A stretch of DNA of 64,000 nt from Candidatus Tectomicrobia bacterium (GTDB taxonomy: Bacteria > UBA8248), in the NCBI GenBank assembly GCA_016192135.1, contig JACPUR010000030.1:62001-126000 (forward strand). Direction: 5' to 3'. A program made the translations under genes and the position numbers. Shown piece after piece: positions 1 to 7,378 of this stretch (position 1 is the stretch's first letter; the number at the start of each line of letters is the position of its first letter). Under the pieces are notes generated by a model. It saw only the letters and a program-made list of their open reading frames with translations. It did not search any database and was not told the origin of the DNA.

Positions 1-238
1 GGTTTTCGCCCGGCACCCACTCCCGCCACCGGGCATACATCAGGCCGAGGATCGCCCCGTTGGCGTAGTGCGCCGCCAGCCCCATCCAATACGTGGTCTT
101 CCCGAGCGAGAACGCCATCAATCTGGCCGGATCGGAGGGGGGCAGGTGAATGGCGACGAGCCAGTAGGCACATACAGACATGATGTAGGTGGCGATCAGG
201 CCCGAAACGGTGGCGCGCCAATAGTTAGGCCGTTCCAT
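1..238 (-). CDS. Small integral membrane protein, 3' end outside the window
   Basis: Only the first 79 codons are present; the gene runs off the left edge. The ATG at 238 follows a strong ribosome binding site (GGAGGAG, about 8 nt upstream). The visible protein has a hydrophobic segment at residues 9-32 (ATVSGLIATYIMSVCAYW) and a second one around residues 57-70 with the pattern HYANGAILGLMYARW. That second pattern resembles the H-x6-IG-x2-FG segment of the membrane proteins at 1112-1600 and 48656-49120. The three may therefore belong to one loose family, similar to YagU/DUF1440-like proteins. Function is unknown. It is the last gene of a minus-strand cluster that contains two ECF sigma factors. 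Confidence 0.6.
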   Translation of the reverse strand, partial: MERPNYWRATVSGLIATYIMSVCAYWLVAIHLPPSDPARLMAFSLGKTTYWMGLAAHYANGAILGLMYARWREWVPGEN

Positions 239-318
239 GGACGACTCCTCCCTTTTTCCGCGAATTTCCACAAAACGGACGGATGATCCAACGTCCAAGA
301 ACAGCGCGGAGCCGACTT

Positions 319-918
319 TTATTTCGCCTGAATCGCCTGAAGCGCGCACGAATTTTTCGGCGAATTCTTCGGAAGTGGTTGGTTCAATGGGGCGAGGCAT
401 TGCTGAAGCATCCGCCTCGCCCGCCACAGGCGGCTCATCACCGTCCCCAGAGGGCATCCCTCGATTTTTGCGATCTCCTTGTAGGAGAAGCCCTCCACCT
501 CGGAGAGGATCAGGATCTGGCGGAATTTTCCCGGGAGCCGATTCAGGGCCTGATCGAGCTGCTCGAAGGTCAGCTTGCGGATGACCTCGGCCTCGGGGCC
601 TTTCCCCGCCGAATGGAAGCTCTCCAGCCCGAATTCTTGCAAGGCTCCCTCGGCATCCACCAGGTCCTCGTGAGGCGGAAGCTTGGACCGGTGGCGGTAC
701 TGGTTGATGTAGGTGTTGCGCAGAATCCGGAAGAGCCAGGCCCGGCAGTTGCTCCCCGGCTCGAACTGATGGAAGAAGCGCAGCGCCTTGAGGTAGACCT
801 CCTGGACCAAGTCATCGGCTTCAACGGGATCGCGGGCAAGCCGCAGGGCGCCCCGGTAGACGGAATCCAGATGCCGGAGGGCTTCTTCCTCGAAACAGCG
901 CCGGTCCGAGATCAGCAT
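319..918 (-). CDS. ECF-type RNA polymerase sigma factor (no obvious anti-sigma partner)
   Basis: A sigma-70 family factor of the extracytoplasmic-function group, 199 aa from the start chosen here. Region 2 is visible near residues 15-80, with DDLVQEVYLKALRFF and the promoter-melting stretch NCRAWLFRILRNTYINQYR. Region 4 lies near residues 115-175, with EVEGFSYKEIAKIEGCPLGT and RLWRARRML forming the -35-binding helix-turn-helix. An upstream ATG at 984 would add 22 residues. I prefer 918 because GAGGGGAG lies just before it and nothing similar precedes 984. No zinc-finger anti-sigma gene is adjacent; the nearest is at 2009-2326 beside another sigma gene. A possible role is envelope or redox stress control of this cluster, which is inference. 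Confidence 0.9.
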   Translation of the reverse strand: MLISDRRCFEEEALRHLDSVYRGALRLARDPVEADDLVQEVYLKALRFFHQFEPGSNCRAWLFRILRNTYINQYRHRSKLPPHEDLVDAEGALQEFGLESFHSAGKGPEAEVIRKLTFEQLDQALNRLPGKFRQILILSEVEGFSYKEIAKIEGCPLGTVMSRLWRARRMLQQCLAPLNQPLPKNSPKNSCALQAIQAK

Positions 919-994
919 GGCTCCCCTCGATGCGGATAGGTGCTGCATGCCCATGTTTTGTGCCCATGCTTCCGGGTCATTCATCCGGGAAGCA

Positions 995-1027
995 CGGCCG
1001 CCCCTTCGTCCGGCTTAGGGGCGGCCG
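995..1027. other. Perfect 11-bp hairpin between membrane-protein gene and ECF sigma gene
   Basis: The arms CGGCCGCCCCT (995-1005) and AGGGGCGGCCG (1017-1027) are exactly complementary and enclose an 11-nt loop. There is no T-run on either side, so it is not a classical terminator. It could be an operator, a transcript-processing hairpin, or a distant relative of the AGGGGCG palindromes found elsewhere in the window. Confidence 0.4.
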
Positions 1028-1111
1028 CGGCTTGACCGGCCGCTTTTCCGTTGACGCTATAGAAGGCGCCGCCGCCTCCGGTTCCTCCCCACGAGAGGCT
1101 CAGCCGGCATG

Positions 1112-1600
1112 TCACCTGAAGCAGCAGGCGATCTTCCGCGAGACGGACTCCCCCGGCGCCCGCGTGAGGGCCGCGTAGGAAAGCCCCATGACGCCGCCGA
1201 AGATCAGGTGCCAGACGAGGCTCGGGATGGTGGCCGCGACCGCCGCGGCCGTCCACTGGAGGCCCATCCCCATCATGAGGGGCATCATGGTCAGGGGGCC
1301 CAGGAACCACCAGGCGAACCCGTAGACGAGCCCCCACAGGGTCGAGGGGATGAAGCCGCCGGCGAGCCGGGAGAAGAGAACCCCGAAGCTCACCCCGATC
1401 GCCCAGCTGATCATCAGGTGGATGATCAACCCGAGGAAGGAGGAGCTCCCGCCCATCATCGATGCGATCATCGCGAGGGCGCCTTGGCTCGCCATCCAGA
1501 GCCCGAACGCGATGCCCCCGAACAGCCCCGCGATCCCTCCGGCGAGGCCTTGCTCGACGAATCCTTTATCCAGCTTTTTCCACGACGCGGTCGTGATCAT
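1112..1600 (-). CDS. Small four-helix integral membrane protein (YagU/DUF1440-like)
   Basis: A 162-aa protein with four clear hydrophobic helices: GGIAGLFGGIAFGLW near residue 20, LGLIIHLMISWAIGVSFGVLF near 56, WGLVYGFAWWFLGPLTMMP near 88 and the C-terminal LVWHLIFGGVMGLSYAAL. The start ATG has a good ribosome binding site (GTGAGGAAAAC). The motif YGFAWW-x-LG-x2-x2-MP recurs in the protein at 48656-49120, so the two are distant paralogues. It follows the NPCA-repeat gene after 43 bp on the same strand, so the two probably share a transcript. No enzymatic motif is visible. The role is unknown, and the resemblance to YagU/DUF1440 proteins is from pattern memory only. Confidence 0.75.
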   Translation of the reverse strand: MITTASWKKLDKGFVEQGLAGGIAGLFGGIAFGLWMASQGALAMIASMMGGSSSFLGLIIHLMISWAIGVSFGVLFSRLAGGFIPSTLWGLVYGFAWWFLGPLTMMPLMMGMGLQWTAAAVAATIPSLVWHLIFGGVMGLSYAALTRAPGESVSRKIACCFR

Positions 1601-1643
1601 GTTTTCCTCACAAAAAGGTGGAACCTTGACCCCGAAGCGCCCG

Positions 1644-1865
1644 TCACTTGGGCGCGCAGGGGTTCTTGGGCTGCGGGGCGCACGGGTTCACGGGCTTGGG
1701 CGCGCAGGGGTTCTTGGGCTGGGCGGCGCACGGGTTTCCCTGCTGGACGGCGCACGGGTTCGCCGGCTTCCCCCCGCTGGGCGCGGGCGCCGAGCTTGCC
1801 GCGAACGCAACGCTGATTCCCCCGAGCGCGAGCAAGGCCAGGGGCAGAACGATCTTCTGGAACAT
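1644..1865 (-). CDS. Secreted small protein with five NPCA octapeptide repeats
   Basis: A 73-aa protein. Residues 1-22 form a signal peptide (FQKIVLPLALLALGGISVAFA, probable cleavage after AFA). The mature part is almost only tandem repeats of eight residues beginning NPCA: NPCAVQQG, NPCAAQPK, NPCAPKPV, NPCAPQPK and a final NPCAPK. That gives five regularly spaced cysteines in a Pro/Lys/Gln-rich, probably disordered chain. GAGGAG stands 7 nt before the ATG. Low-complexity Asn-Pro-Cys proteins occur in other bacteria, but I know of no defined function. Periplasmic metal or thiol binding is a reasonable guess. It lies between a sigma/anti-sigma pair and a membrane protein, all on one strand. 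Confidence 0.75.
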   Translation of the reverse strand: MFQKIVLPLALLALGGISVAFAASSAPAPSGGKPANPCAVQQGNPCAAQPKNPCAPKPVNPCAPQPKNPCAPK

Positions 1866-2008
1866 ATCTTTCTCCTCGATCCGAAGTGATTTCTCCGGCC
1901 CGGAATCCGCGGGCCGCGGTCCTGGCCGCTTTCACCCACCTTTGACCCGGCGCTGGGGGAAACGATTCAGGAAAAGAAAAAGAGGGGGAATTCCGAGGGA
2001 ATGAGTGC

Positions 2009-2326
2009 CTATCCGTGCTTTTTCTCGTCCAGTTCCTTGAGGGCGTGGAGGTATTCCGCCCGGAGGTTTTCCATCATCTCCCGGGCCGCTTCCTCCGGGA
2101 TGGGGGTGGAAGGATCCCACCGGAGGATCTGAGAGGTCTTCTCGAGGGACTCCATGAATTTTCGGCAGGCGGAGCATACCTCCAGGTGGGAGCGGAGCTT
2201 TTTCGTCATCTCGGGACCGAGTTCCTTGTCCAGGAACTGCGAGAGGAGGGGGGTGACCTCCCGGCAGGGGAGGACCCTCCCCCGCCCTGGCGTACCGAAC
2301 ATCCTCCTCAGCAGATACCTGAACAT
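2009..2326 (-). CDS. Zinc-finger (zf-HC2) anti-sigma factor
   Basis: A 105-aa soluble protein that carries the ZAS/zf-HC2 signature HLEVCSAC (H-x3-C-x2-C) at residues 47-54. An upstream CREVTPLLSQFLDKEL helix is typical of putative anti-sigma factors. The C-terminal 45 residues are charged and helical, and no membrane segment is seen, so it probably acts in the cytoplasm. It starts 25 bp after the sigma gene at 2352-2933 ends, the usual arrangement for a factor and its inhibitor. The H-C-C cluster commonly binds zinc and can respond to thiol oxidation; whether this one does is inference. Confidence 0.88.
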   Translation of the reverse strand: MFRYLLRRMFGTPGRGRVLPCREVTPLLSQFLDKELGPEMTKKLRSHLEVCSACRKFMESLEKTSQILRWDPSTPIPEEAAREMMENLRAEYLHALKELDEKKHG

Positions 2327-2351
2327 GGGCCGCTCCCCTTTGAAAACGACG

Positions 2352-2933
2352 TCATTTCCCGGCTTTCTTCAGGAACTCTTTCCGCACGTACATTCGCGCC
2401 CTGTGAAGGCGGCTCTTCACGGCCGATTCCGATATCTCCAGCATCTCCGCCACCTCGTGCGCGCTGTATTCTTCGCGGTCGCGCAGCAGAAGGACCGCGC
2501 GGTATTCTTCGGGGAGGCGGGCGATGATCCCCCCGAGTCTCCGGCTCTCCTCGCGGCGGATAGCCAGCTGTTCCGGATCCGGCATGCGCCCGCTCCACCG
2601 GTCCCACCAGCCGGGGGAAAGCTCTTCGAGGGTCTGGACATCCACCGTCTCACGGCGGGGGCCGCGCCTTTCGTTCAAGAATACGTTCATTGCGATCCGG
2701 TGGAGCCAGGTTTTCACCGCCGATTCCCCGCGGAACGAGGCCATCCCCCGGAACGCCCTGAGGAAGGTCTCCTGAACCAGGTCCAGGGCCTCGTCCGGAT
2801 CGCCCGTCAGGCGCGCCAGGAGGTTGTAAAGCGGCCCTTGATTCTCCCGGACCAGGGACTCGAAAGCCTGGGTATCGCCCGCCCGCAGGCGCGAAAGAAG
2901 AGGGGCTTCCTGCGATTCTGCTGGCTCGCCCAT
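2352..2933 (-). CDS. ECF-type RNA polymerase sigma factor paired with anti-sigma factor
   Basis: A 193-aa RpoE-like sigma factor. Region 2 spans about residues 18-85 (DEALDLVQETFLRAFRGMASFRGESAVKTWLHRIAMN). Region 4 spans about residues 130-185 (LPEEYRAVLLLRDREEYSAHEVAEMLEISESAVKSRLHRARMYVRKEF). The start ATG is preceded by GGGGG about 6 nt upstream. Its anti-sigma factor follows directly on the same strand. Upstream on this strand are two GGAAC motifs, the usual -35 element of ECF promoters, in the 115-bp gap to the MFS gene. Autoregulation is therefore likely, although the -10 element is not clear. It heads the gene cluster that leads to the NPCA-repeat protein. Confidence 0.93.
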   Translation of the reverse strand: MGEPAESQEAPLLSRLRAGDTQAFESLVRENQGPLYNLLARLTGDPDEALDLVQETFLRAFRGMASFRGESAVKTWLHRIAMNVFLNERRGPRRETVDVQTLEELSPGWWDRWSGRMPDPEQLAIRREESRRLGGIIARLPEEYRAVLLLRDREEYSAHEVAEMLEISESAVKSRLHRARMYVRKEFLKKAGK

Positions 2934-3047
2934 TCGAGGCCCCCGATGCCCTTCCCCCGTCTCTTTTGATGCACGAAACGTGAAAAAGGTTCCGCCATTT
3001 TGGAAGGTGAGTTCACGAAGTTCCGGACAACCGTGCCTGCGGGGGCC

Positions 3048-4310
3048 TCACGCCCGCACCCGCCGTATCGCCGCCGCCGAGACGAGCCGCGTCGCGGCCA
3101 TGAGGAGGAAGACCCAGAGCCAGCCGTTCGGGGCGAGCGAGAGCCACCCGAAGATCCAGGCCTGGGCCGCCGCATAGGCGTATCCGTGGAACGAGAGGAG
3201 GCCCGCCGCCGTCCCGGCGAGCCGCCGCCCCGCCAGGTCCACCGCCAGGGCGGGCACGGGCGCCAGGTTGATGGCGAACCCCCCCGTGATGAGGAAGAAG
3301 GCGGCCAGGGGCGCCGAGTGCGCCGGGCTCAGCGCCACCCCCGCGATGGCCGAGGCGCTGGCCAGGGAGGCCGCCACGATGACGGGGGATCGGTTGCCCT
3401 TGAAGATGCGGTCCGAGAGGAAGCCCCCGGCGAGGGGGCCCAGCATGAGCCCCACCGGGTAGGCGAAGGTCACGAGGGCCATGCCCTTGAGGTCGAAGCC
3501 CCCCATCTGGGCGTAGTAGACCGGCACCCAGGAAACCATGCCGTAGCGCGCCAGGGTGTCGAGTCCCCGCACGTGGCAGGCGATCTGGAAGCGCCAGTTC
3601 CCCAGGAGCAGGAGGTAGGCGCCGAGGCCGCGCCCGCCCGCCTCGGAGGCCTCCTCGGCGGCGCGCGAAACCTCGGAGGGCTCGGCGTACTCGGGGAACC
3701 CCGCCTCGGAGGGCCGGTCGCGGACGGCGGGGTAGAAGAGCACCCCCGCCAGCGCGAGGGCCAGGGGCGGCCAGCGCAGGGCGGCCCGCCAGCCCCAGGC
3801 CGAGGCCACCCAGGGCGCCACCATCCAGACCATGAGGAGGGCCGTCCCCGCGGCGGCGCTCGCCGCGCCGATGGCGCGCCCGCGCTCCTGCCGGGGCCAC
3901 CACTGGGTGATGAGGCCCAGGCCGGGGGACCAGGCGGCCGAGCTCATGAAGCCGGCCGCGGCCCATAGGGCGAATAGGCCCGCGACCGTCCCGGCGTAGC
4001 TGGCCAGGACGTTCAGCAGGGCCGTCCCCAGGGCCCCCAGGAGGATGACGCGGCGGAAGCCCGCGCGCTCGGCGATGCGCCCCCACGCCAATCCGCCCAG
4101 GGCGAAGCCCCAGAACATGCCCGAGTTGACCCAGCCCGTCTCGGCCTGGGTAACGGCCATGTCCTCGATGACGGCGGGCTGCACCAGGCTGAAGTTGAAC
4201 CGCCCCAGGTAGTTGAAGGAGTAGAAGGCGAAGTAGGCGATGAGGACGCGCCACTTCCAGCGGTGGTAGGCGGGGGGGAGGTCGGCGTAGGCGACCTGCG
4301 CGGGGCTCAC
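3048..4310 (-). CDS. MFS transporter, second of a tandem pair
   Basis: A 420-aa, 12-helix major facilitator superfamily transporter. The N-terminal YFAFYSFNYLGRFNFSLVQP segment resembles the first helix of organophosphate/phosphate antiporters (GlpT/UhpT type). The loop RIAERAGFRR between helices 2 and 3 is the MFS signature, and a longer cytoplasmic loop near residues 195-230 separates the two halves. It is closely similar along its length to the protein at 4318-5607 and starts 7 bp after that gene stops, so this is a tandem duplication with probable translational coupling. The substrate cannot be read from sequence; an anionic organic solute is the best guess. Confidence 0.9.
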   Translation of the reverse strand: MSPAQVAYADLPPAYHRWKWRVLIAYFAFYSFNYLGRFNFSLVQPAVIEDMAVTQAETGWVNSGMFWGFALGGLAWGRIAERAGFRRVILLGALGTALLNVLASYAGTVAGLFALWAAAGFMSSAAWSPGLGLITQWWPRQERGRAIGAASAAAGTALLMVWMVAPWVASAWGWRAALRWPPLALALAGVLFYPAVRDRPSEAGFPEYAEPSEVSRAAEEASEAGGRGLGAYLLLLGNWRFQIACHVRGLDTLARYGMVSWVPVYYAQMGGFDLKGMALVTFAYPVGLMLGPLAGGFLSDRIFKGNRSPVIVAASLASASAIAGVALSPAHSAPLAAFFLITGGFAINLAPVPALAVDLAGRRLAGTAAGLLSFHGYAYAAAQAWIFGWLSLAPNGWLWVFLLMAATRLVSAAAIRRVRA

Positions 4311-4317
4311 GCGCTCC

Positions 4318-5607
4318 CTACGCCTTCACCCGCCAGATGGCCGCCGCCGAGATGATCCGCGTCGCGGACATGGCGAGGAAGACCCACATCCAGCCGTTCG
4401 GGGCGGCCAGGGAGAGCCAGCCGAAGAGCCAGGCCTGCAGCGCCCCGTAGATGTAGCCGTGGGCGTCGAGGACACCCGCGGCGGTCCCGGCGAGGCGCCT
4501 CCCGGCCAAGTCCACGGCGAGGGCCTGGATGGGGGTCATATTCACGAAGAAGCCCCCCACCATGAGGAGGATCACCGCCAGCGGGATGCTCGACGCGGGG
4601 CTGAGGGCGATGCCCAGGGTGGCGGCCGCGCTGATGGCGGCGCTGATGACGATGACGGGGGTGCGGTTGCTGTGGAAGAAGCGGTCCGAGAGGATGCCCC
4701 CGGCGATGGGCCCGAAGAGGTAGCCGAGCGGGTAGGCGAAGGTGAGCCAGCCCATCTCCTGGAGGGTGAAGCCCCCCACCTGGGCGTAGTAGACGGGCGC
4801 CCAGGAGACGATGCCATAGCGCACCACGTTGTCGAGCCCCTTCACGTGGCAGGCGATGAAGAAGCGCCAGTTGCCCAGAAGGTGGAGGTAGGCGCGGAGG
4901 CCGTTCTCGCTCGCGCCGCCCGAGGCCTCGGCGTCGCGGGAGACCTGATCGGCTTCGCGGTACTCGGGCAGGCCCAGCTCGGCGGGCTTGTCGCGCACGC
5001 TGAGGTAGAAGAGGACGCCCGTCACCGTGAGCAGGAGCGGCGGGTAGCGCAGCGCCGCCCGCCAGCCCCAGTGGGCCGCCACCCAGGGCGTCACCGCCCA
5101 GACCACCAGCAGGGCGATCCCGGCCGAGGTCCCCACCCAGCCGATGGCCTTCCCGCGGTCGCGCCTCGGCCACCACTGGGCCACGATGCCCAGCCCCGGC
5201 CCCCATGCCGAGGCGTTCACGAAGCCCACGAGGGCCCAGGGGACGGCGAGGGAGGGGATGGTGTCCCCGAAGCTGGCCAGGACGTTGAAGACGCTGGTCC
5301 CCACCGCGCCCGCGAGGATGAGGTTGCGGAAGCCGATCTTCTCCCCGAGGCGCCCGTGCACGAGGTCGCCTAGGGCGAAGCCCCAGAACATCCAGGAGTT
5401 GATCCAGCCGGTGTCGGCCCGGGTGATGCCCAGGTCCTCGATGACGGCGGCCTGGACCAGGCTGAAGTTGAAGCGCCCGAGGTAGTTCGTGACGTAGAAG
5501 AGGCAGAAAGCCACGAGCACCCGCCACTTCCAGCGATGATAGAGGGCCGGGAGCTCCCCGTAGTCCACCTGCTGGCCCGGGAGGGGGGAGGCGGCGGGGG
5601 TGGTCAT
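4318..5607 (-). CDS. MFS transporter, first of a tandem pair
   Basis: A 429-aa MFS permease with 12 predicted helices. The N-terminal FCLFYVTNYLGRFNFSLVQ and the HGRLGEKIGFRN loop match its downstream paralogue. The start at 5607 (MTTPAASPLPG) is chosen because GAGGA lies about 8 nt upstream; a reading frame open further upstream would begin inside repeat DNA. The protein ends SATRIISAAAIWRVKA, nearly the same as the paralogue's end (ATRLVSAAAIRRVRA). Recent duplicates kept side by side suggest either different substrates or a heteromeric pair, as in some nitrate and sugar-phosphate MFS pairs. That last point is inference. Confidence 0.9.
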   Translation of the reverse strand: MTTPAASPLPGQQVDYGELPALYHRWKWRVLVAFCLFYVTNYLGRFNFSLVQAAVIEDLGITRADTGWINSWMFWGFALGDLVHGRLGEKIGFRNLILAGAVGTSVFNVLASFGDTIPSLAVPWALVGFVNASAWGPGLGIVAQWWPRRDRGKAIGWVGTSAGIALLVVWAVTPWVAAHWGWRAALRYPPLLLTVTGVLFYLSVRDKPAELGLPEYREADQVSRDAEASGGASENGLRAYLHLLGNWRFFIACHVKGLDNVVRYGIVSWAPVYYAQVGGFTLQEMGWLTFAYPLGYLFGPIAGGILSDRFFHSNRTPVIVISAAISAAATLGIALSPASSIPLAVILLMVGGFFVNMTPIQALAVDLAGRRLAGTAAGVLDAHGYIYGALQAWLFGWLSLAAPNGWMWVFLAMSATRIISAAAIWRVKA

Positions 5608-5640
5608 GCGTTCATTCCTCGCCCTCGGGGAATTCAAAAT

Positions 5641-5771
5641 GCAGGGGCGCACGGCCGTGCGCCCCTACGGATCATATGCCGGAACGAATTGTTGCAAGGG
5701 CGTATGGCAATATGCCCCTACGGAACCACCGCGACGGCCATCCGTAGCGGCGGTTCGCGAACCGCCCCTAC
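5641..5771. repeat. Three-copy array of the GTAGGGGCG palindrome
   Basis: Copies lie at 5641-5668 (core CACGGCCGTG), 5694-5721 (core near TATGGCAATA) and 5744-5771 (core GTTCGCGAAC). Each is about 28 bp with arms G(T/C)AGGGGCG and CGCCCCTAC. The copies start 53 and 50 bp apart. They fill most of the gap between the AAA+ ATPase gene and the MFS pair. Confidence 0.85.
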
Positions 5772-5814
5772 AAAAACGGACGCGCAAACATCCGCGATGG
5801 GATCGCAAAATGCC

Positions 5815-7323
5815 CTATTTCAGCAAATCCGACACGCCGGCCGAGGTGGCGAAGGCGGCGTCCCCCTCCTCGAAGCCCACGAAGTAGCTCTCGCAGGCCC
5901 TGAGGAGGAGGTCCTTCGTCATCTCGGGCGTCTTCTCCTCGAACTTGGCCAGGTCGATCAGGTGGTCGAGCAGGTCGCGGGGGTGGCAGGCGGTGAAGGG
6001 CCGCTTCCGCGCCTCGTAGACCTCCTTGATGAGGTCGTTGTAGACGTCCTCGCGGAATTCGATGCCCTTGCCCTTGCAGCTGCGCTCGAAGTTCTCGCGG
6101 AAGCCCTCTCGGTCCAGGGGCCCGATGAAGAGCTTGTGGCAGAGCCGGCGCATGAAGGCCTCGTCGAGGAGGTCCTTCGGGTTGATGTTCGTGCTGAAGA
6201 TGACGAGCTGGTCGAAGGGCATCTGCACCTTGTTGCCCGTGTGGAGGGTGAGGAAGTCCACCCGGTTCTCGAGGGGCACGATCCAGCGGTTGAGGAGGTC
6301 GCGCGGCCGCACGAGCTGGCGCCCGAAGTCGTCCAGGATGAAGATGCCGTTGTTCGACTTCACGTGGGGCGGGGCCTCGTAGGTGCCCGAGTGCGGGTCC
6401 ATCTGGAGTTCCATGGTCTGGAGCGTGAGCTCGCCGCCCACGACCACGACGGGGCGCTTGCAGCGCAGCCAGCGCTTGTCCTCGGGCTGGGGGCCCTCGT
6501 CCAGGCGGTGGACCGAGGGGTCGTAGAGCCGGACGACGAAGCCGTCCACCTCGATGGCCTTGGGGATGGCGATGGCCCCGCCGAGCAGGGAGGAGAGGGC
6601 CACCGCGATGGCGGTCTTCCCGTTCCCCGGGGGGCCGTAGAGGAAGATGGTGCGCCCCGAGTTCACGGCGGGCCCCAGCGGCTTGAAGAGCCGGTCGCTC
6701 ACCACGAGGTGGGAGAGGGCCTTCCGGAGCGACTCGATGTTCACCTGCACGCCCAGCACCGTCTGCTTCTGGACCATCTTGACGTAGGTGGTCATGGGGA
6801 CGGGGATGGCGCCCATGTAGCCGCTCAGGCGCATGTACTCGCGGGCGCGGTTGCGGCCCTCGCTCGTCATCACGTAGCGCCGGGTGGTCGAGGCGTAGCC
6901 GGCCGCGGAGGCCACCTCCATGCACTTGAGGTTGCGCCACTCCTCCAGCAGGTCGTTCGTGATCTTGACGGGGAGGCAGAGCTGCTCCGCCGCCTCGTTC
7001 ACCGTGAAGGTGTCGAGGATGGCCACCGTCTTGAGGACGTGGGGCATGAGGAAGTCCGGGCGGATGCCCAGGTCCTCCACGCTGCGGGGCTCGCCCAGGC
7101 TGAGGGGGTCGTAGTCCCCGGCGGGGGCCTCCTTGCCGTCCTTGCCCGGGGGCGCCGCCTGGGGCTCCCGGGGCTTGAGGAGGCTCGGCGCCGCGGCCGG
7201 AGCGGATCCGGCGGGCGGGGCGGGAGCCGCCGGCGGGGCGGGCGCGGCGGTGGCGGCGGGCGCCTCGGGCTTCTTCTGCTCGGGGTCTTCGGCCGCGGTC
7301 TTGAGCCGGTCGAGGATGCTCAT
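5815..7323 (-). CDS. AAA+ ATPase with N-terminal winged-helix-like region
   Basis: A 502-aa protein. Residues 20-68 are an Ala/Pro-rich linker. Residues 90-165 look like a winged helix (TVNEAAEQLCLP, RRYVMTSEGRNRAREYM). An AAA+ ATPase domain follows, with Walker A GPPGNGKTA at about 230-238, Walker B IFILDDFG near 325, and the sensor-1-like IFSTNINP. The start at 7323 is set by GGAGG 7 nt upstream; a longer frame lacks any such signal. It lies 55 bp downstream of tyrS on the same strand. The family is soluble and has no obvious substrate domain, so it may act as a remodelling ATPase. Function is not known to me. Confidence 0.88.
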   Translation of the reverse strand: MSILDRLKTAAEDPEQKKPEAPAATAAPAPPAAPAPPAGSAPAAAPSLLKPREPQAAPPGKDGKEAPAGDYDPLSLGEPRSVEDLGIRPDFLMPHVLKTVAILDTFTVNEAAEQLCLPVKITNDLLEEWRNLKCMEVASAAGYASTTRRYVMTSEGRNRAREYMRLSGYMGAIPVPMTTYVKMVQKQTVLGVQVNIESLRKALSHLVVSDRLFKPLGPAVNSGRTIFLYGPPGNGKTAIAVALSSLLGGAIAIPKAIEVDGFVVRLYDPSVHRLDEGPQPEDKRWLRCKRPVVVVGGELTLQTMELQMDPHSGTYEAPPHVKSNNGIFILDDFGRQLVRPRDLLNRWIVPLENRVDFLTLHTGNKVQMPFDQLVIFSTNINPKDLLDEAFMRRLCHKLFIGPLDREGFRENFERSCKGKGIEFREDVYNDLIKEVYEARKRPFTACHPRDLLDHLIDLAKFEEKTPEMTKDLLLRACESYFVGFEEGDAAFATSAGVSDLLK

Positions 7324-7378
7324 GCGCTTTCCTCCGCGAAACGGATGCGGGCGCCGTGCGGGGCCCGCTCCAGGAGGC

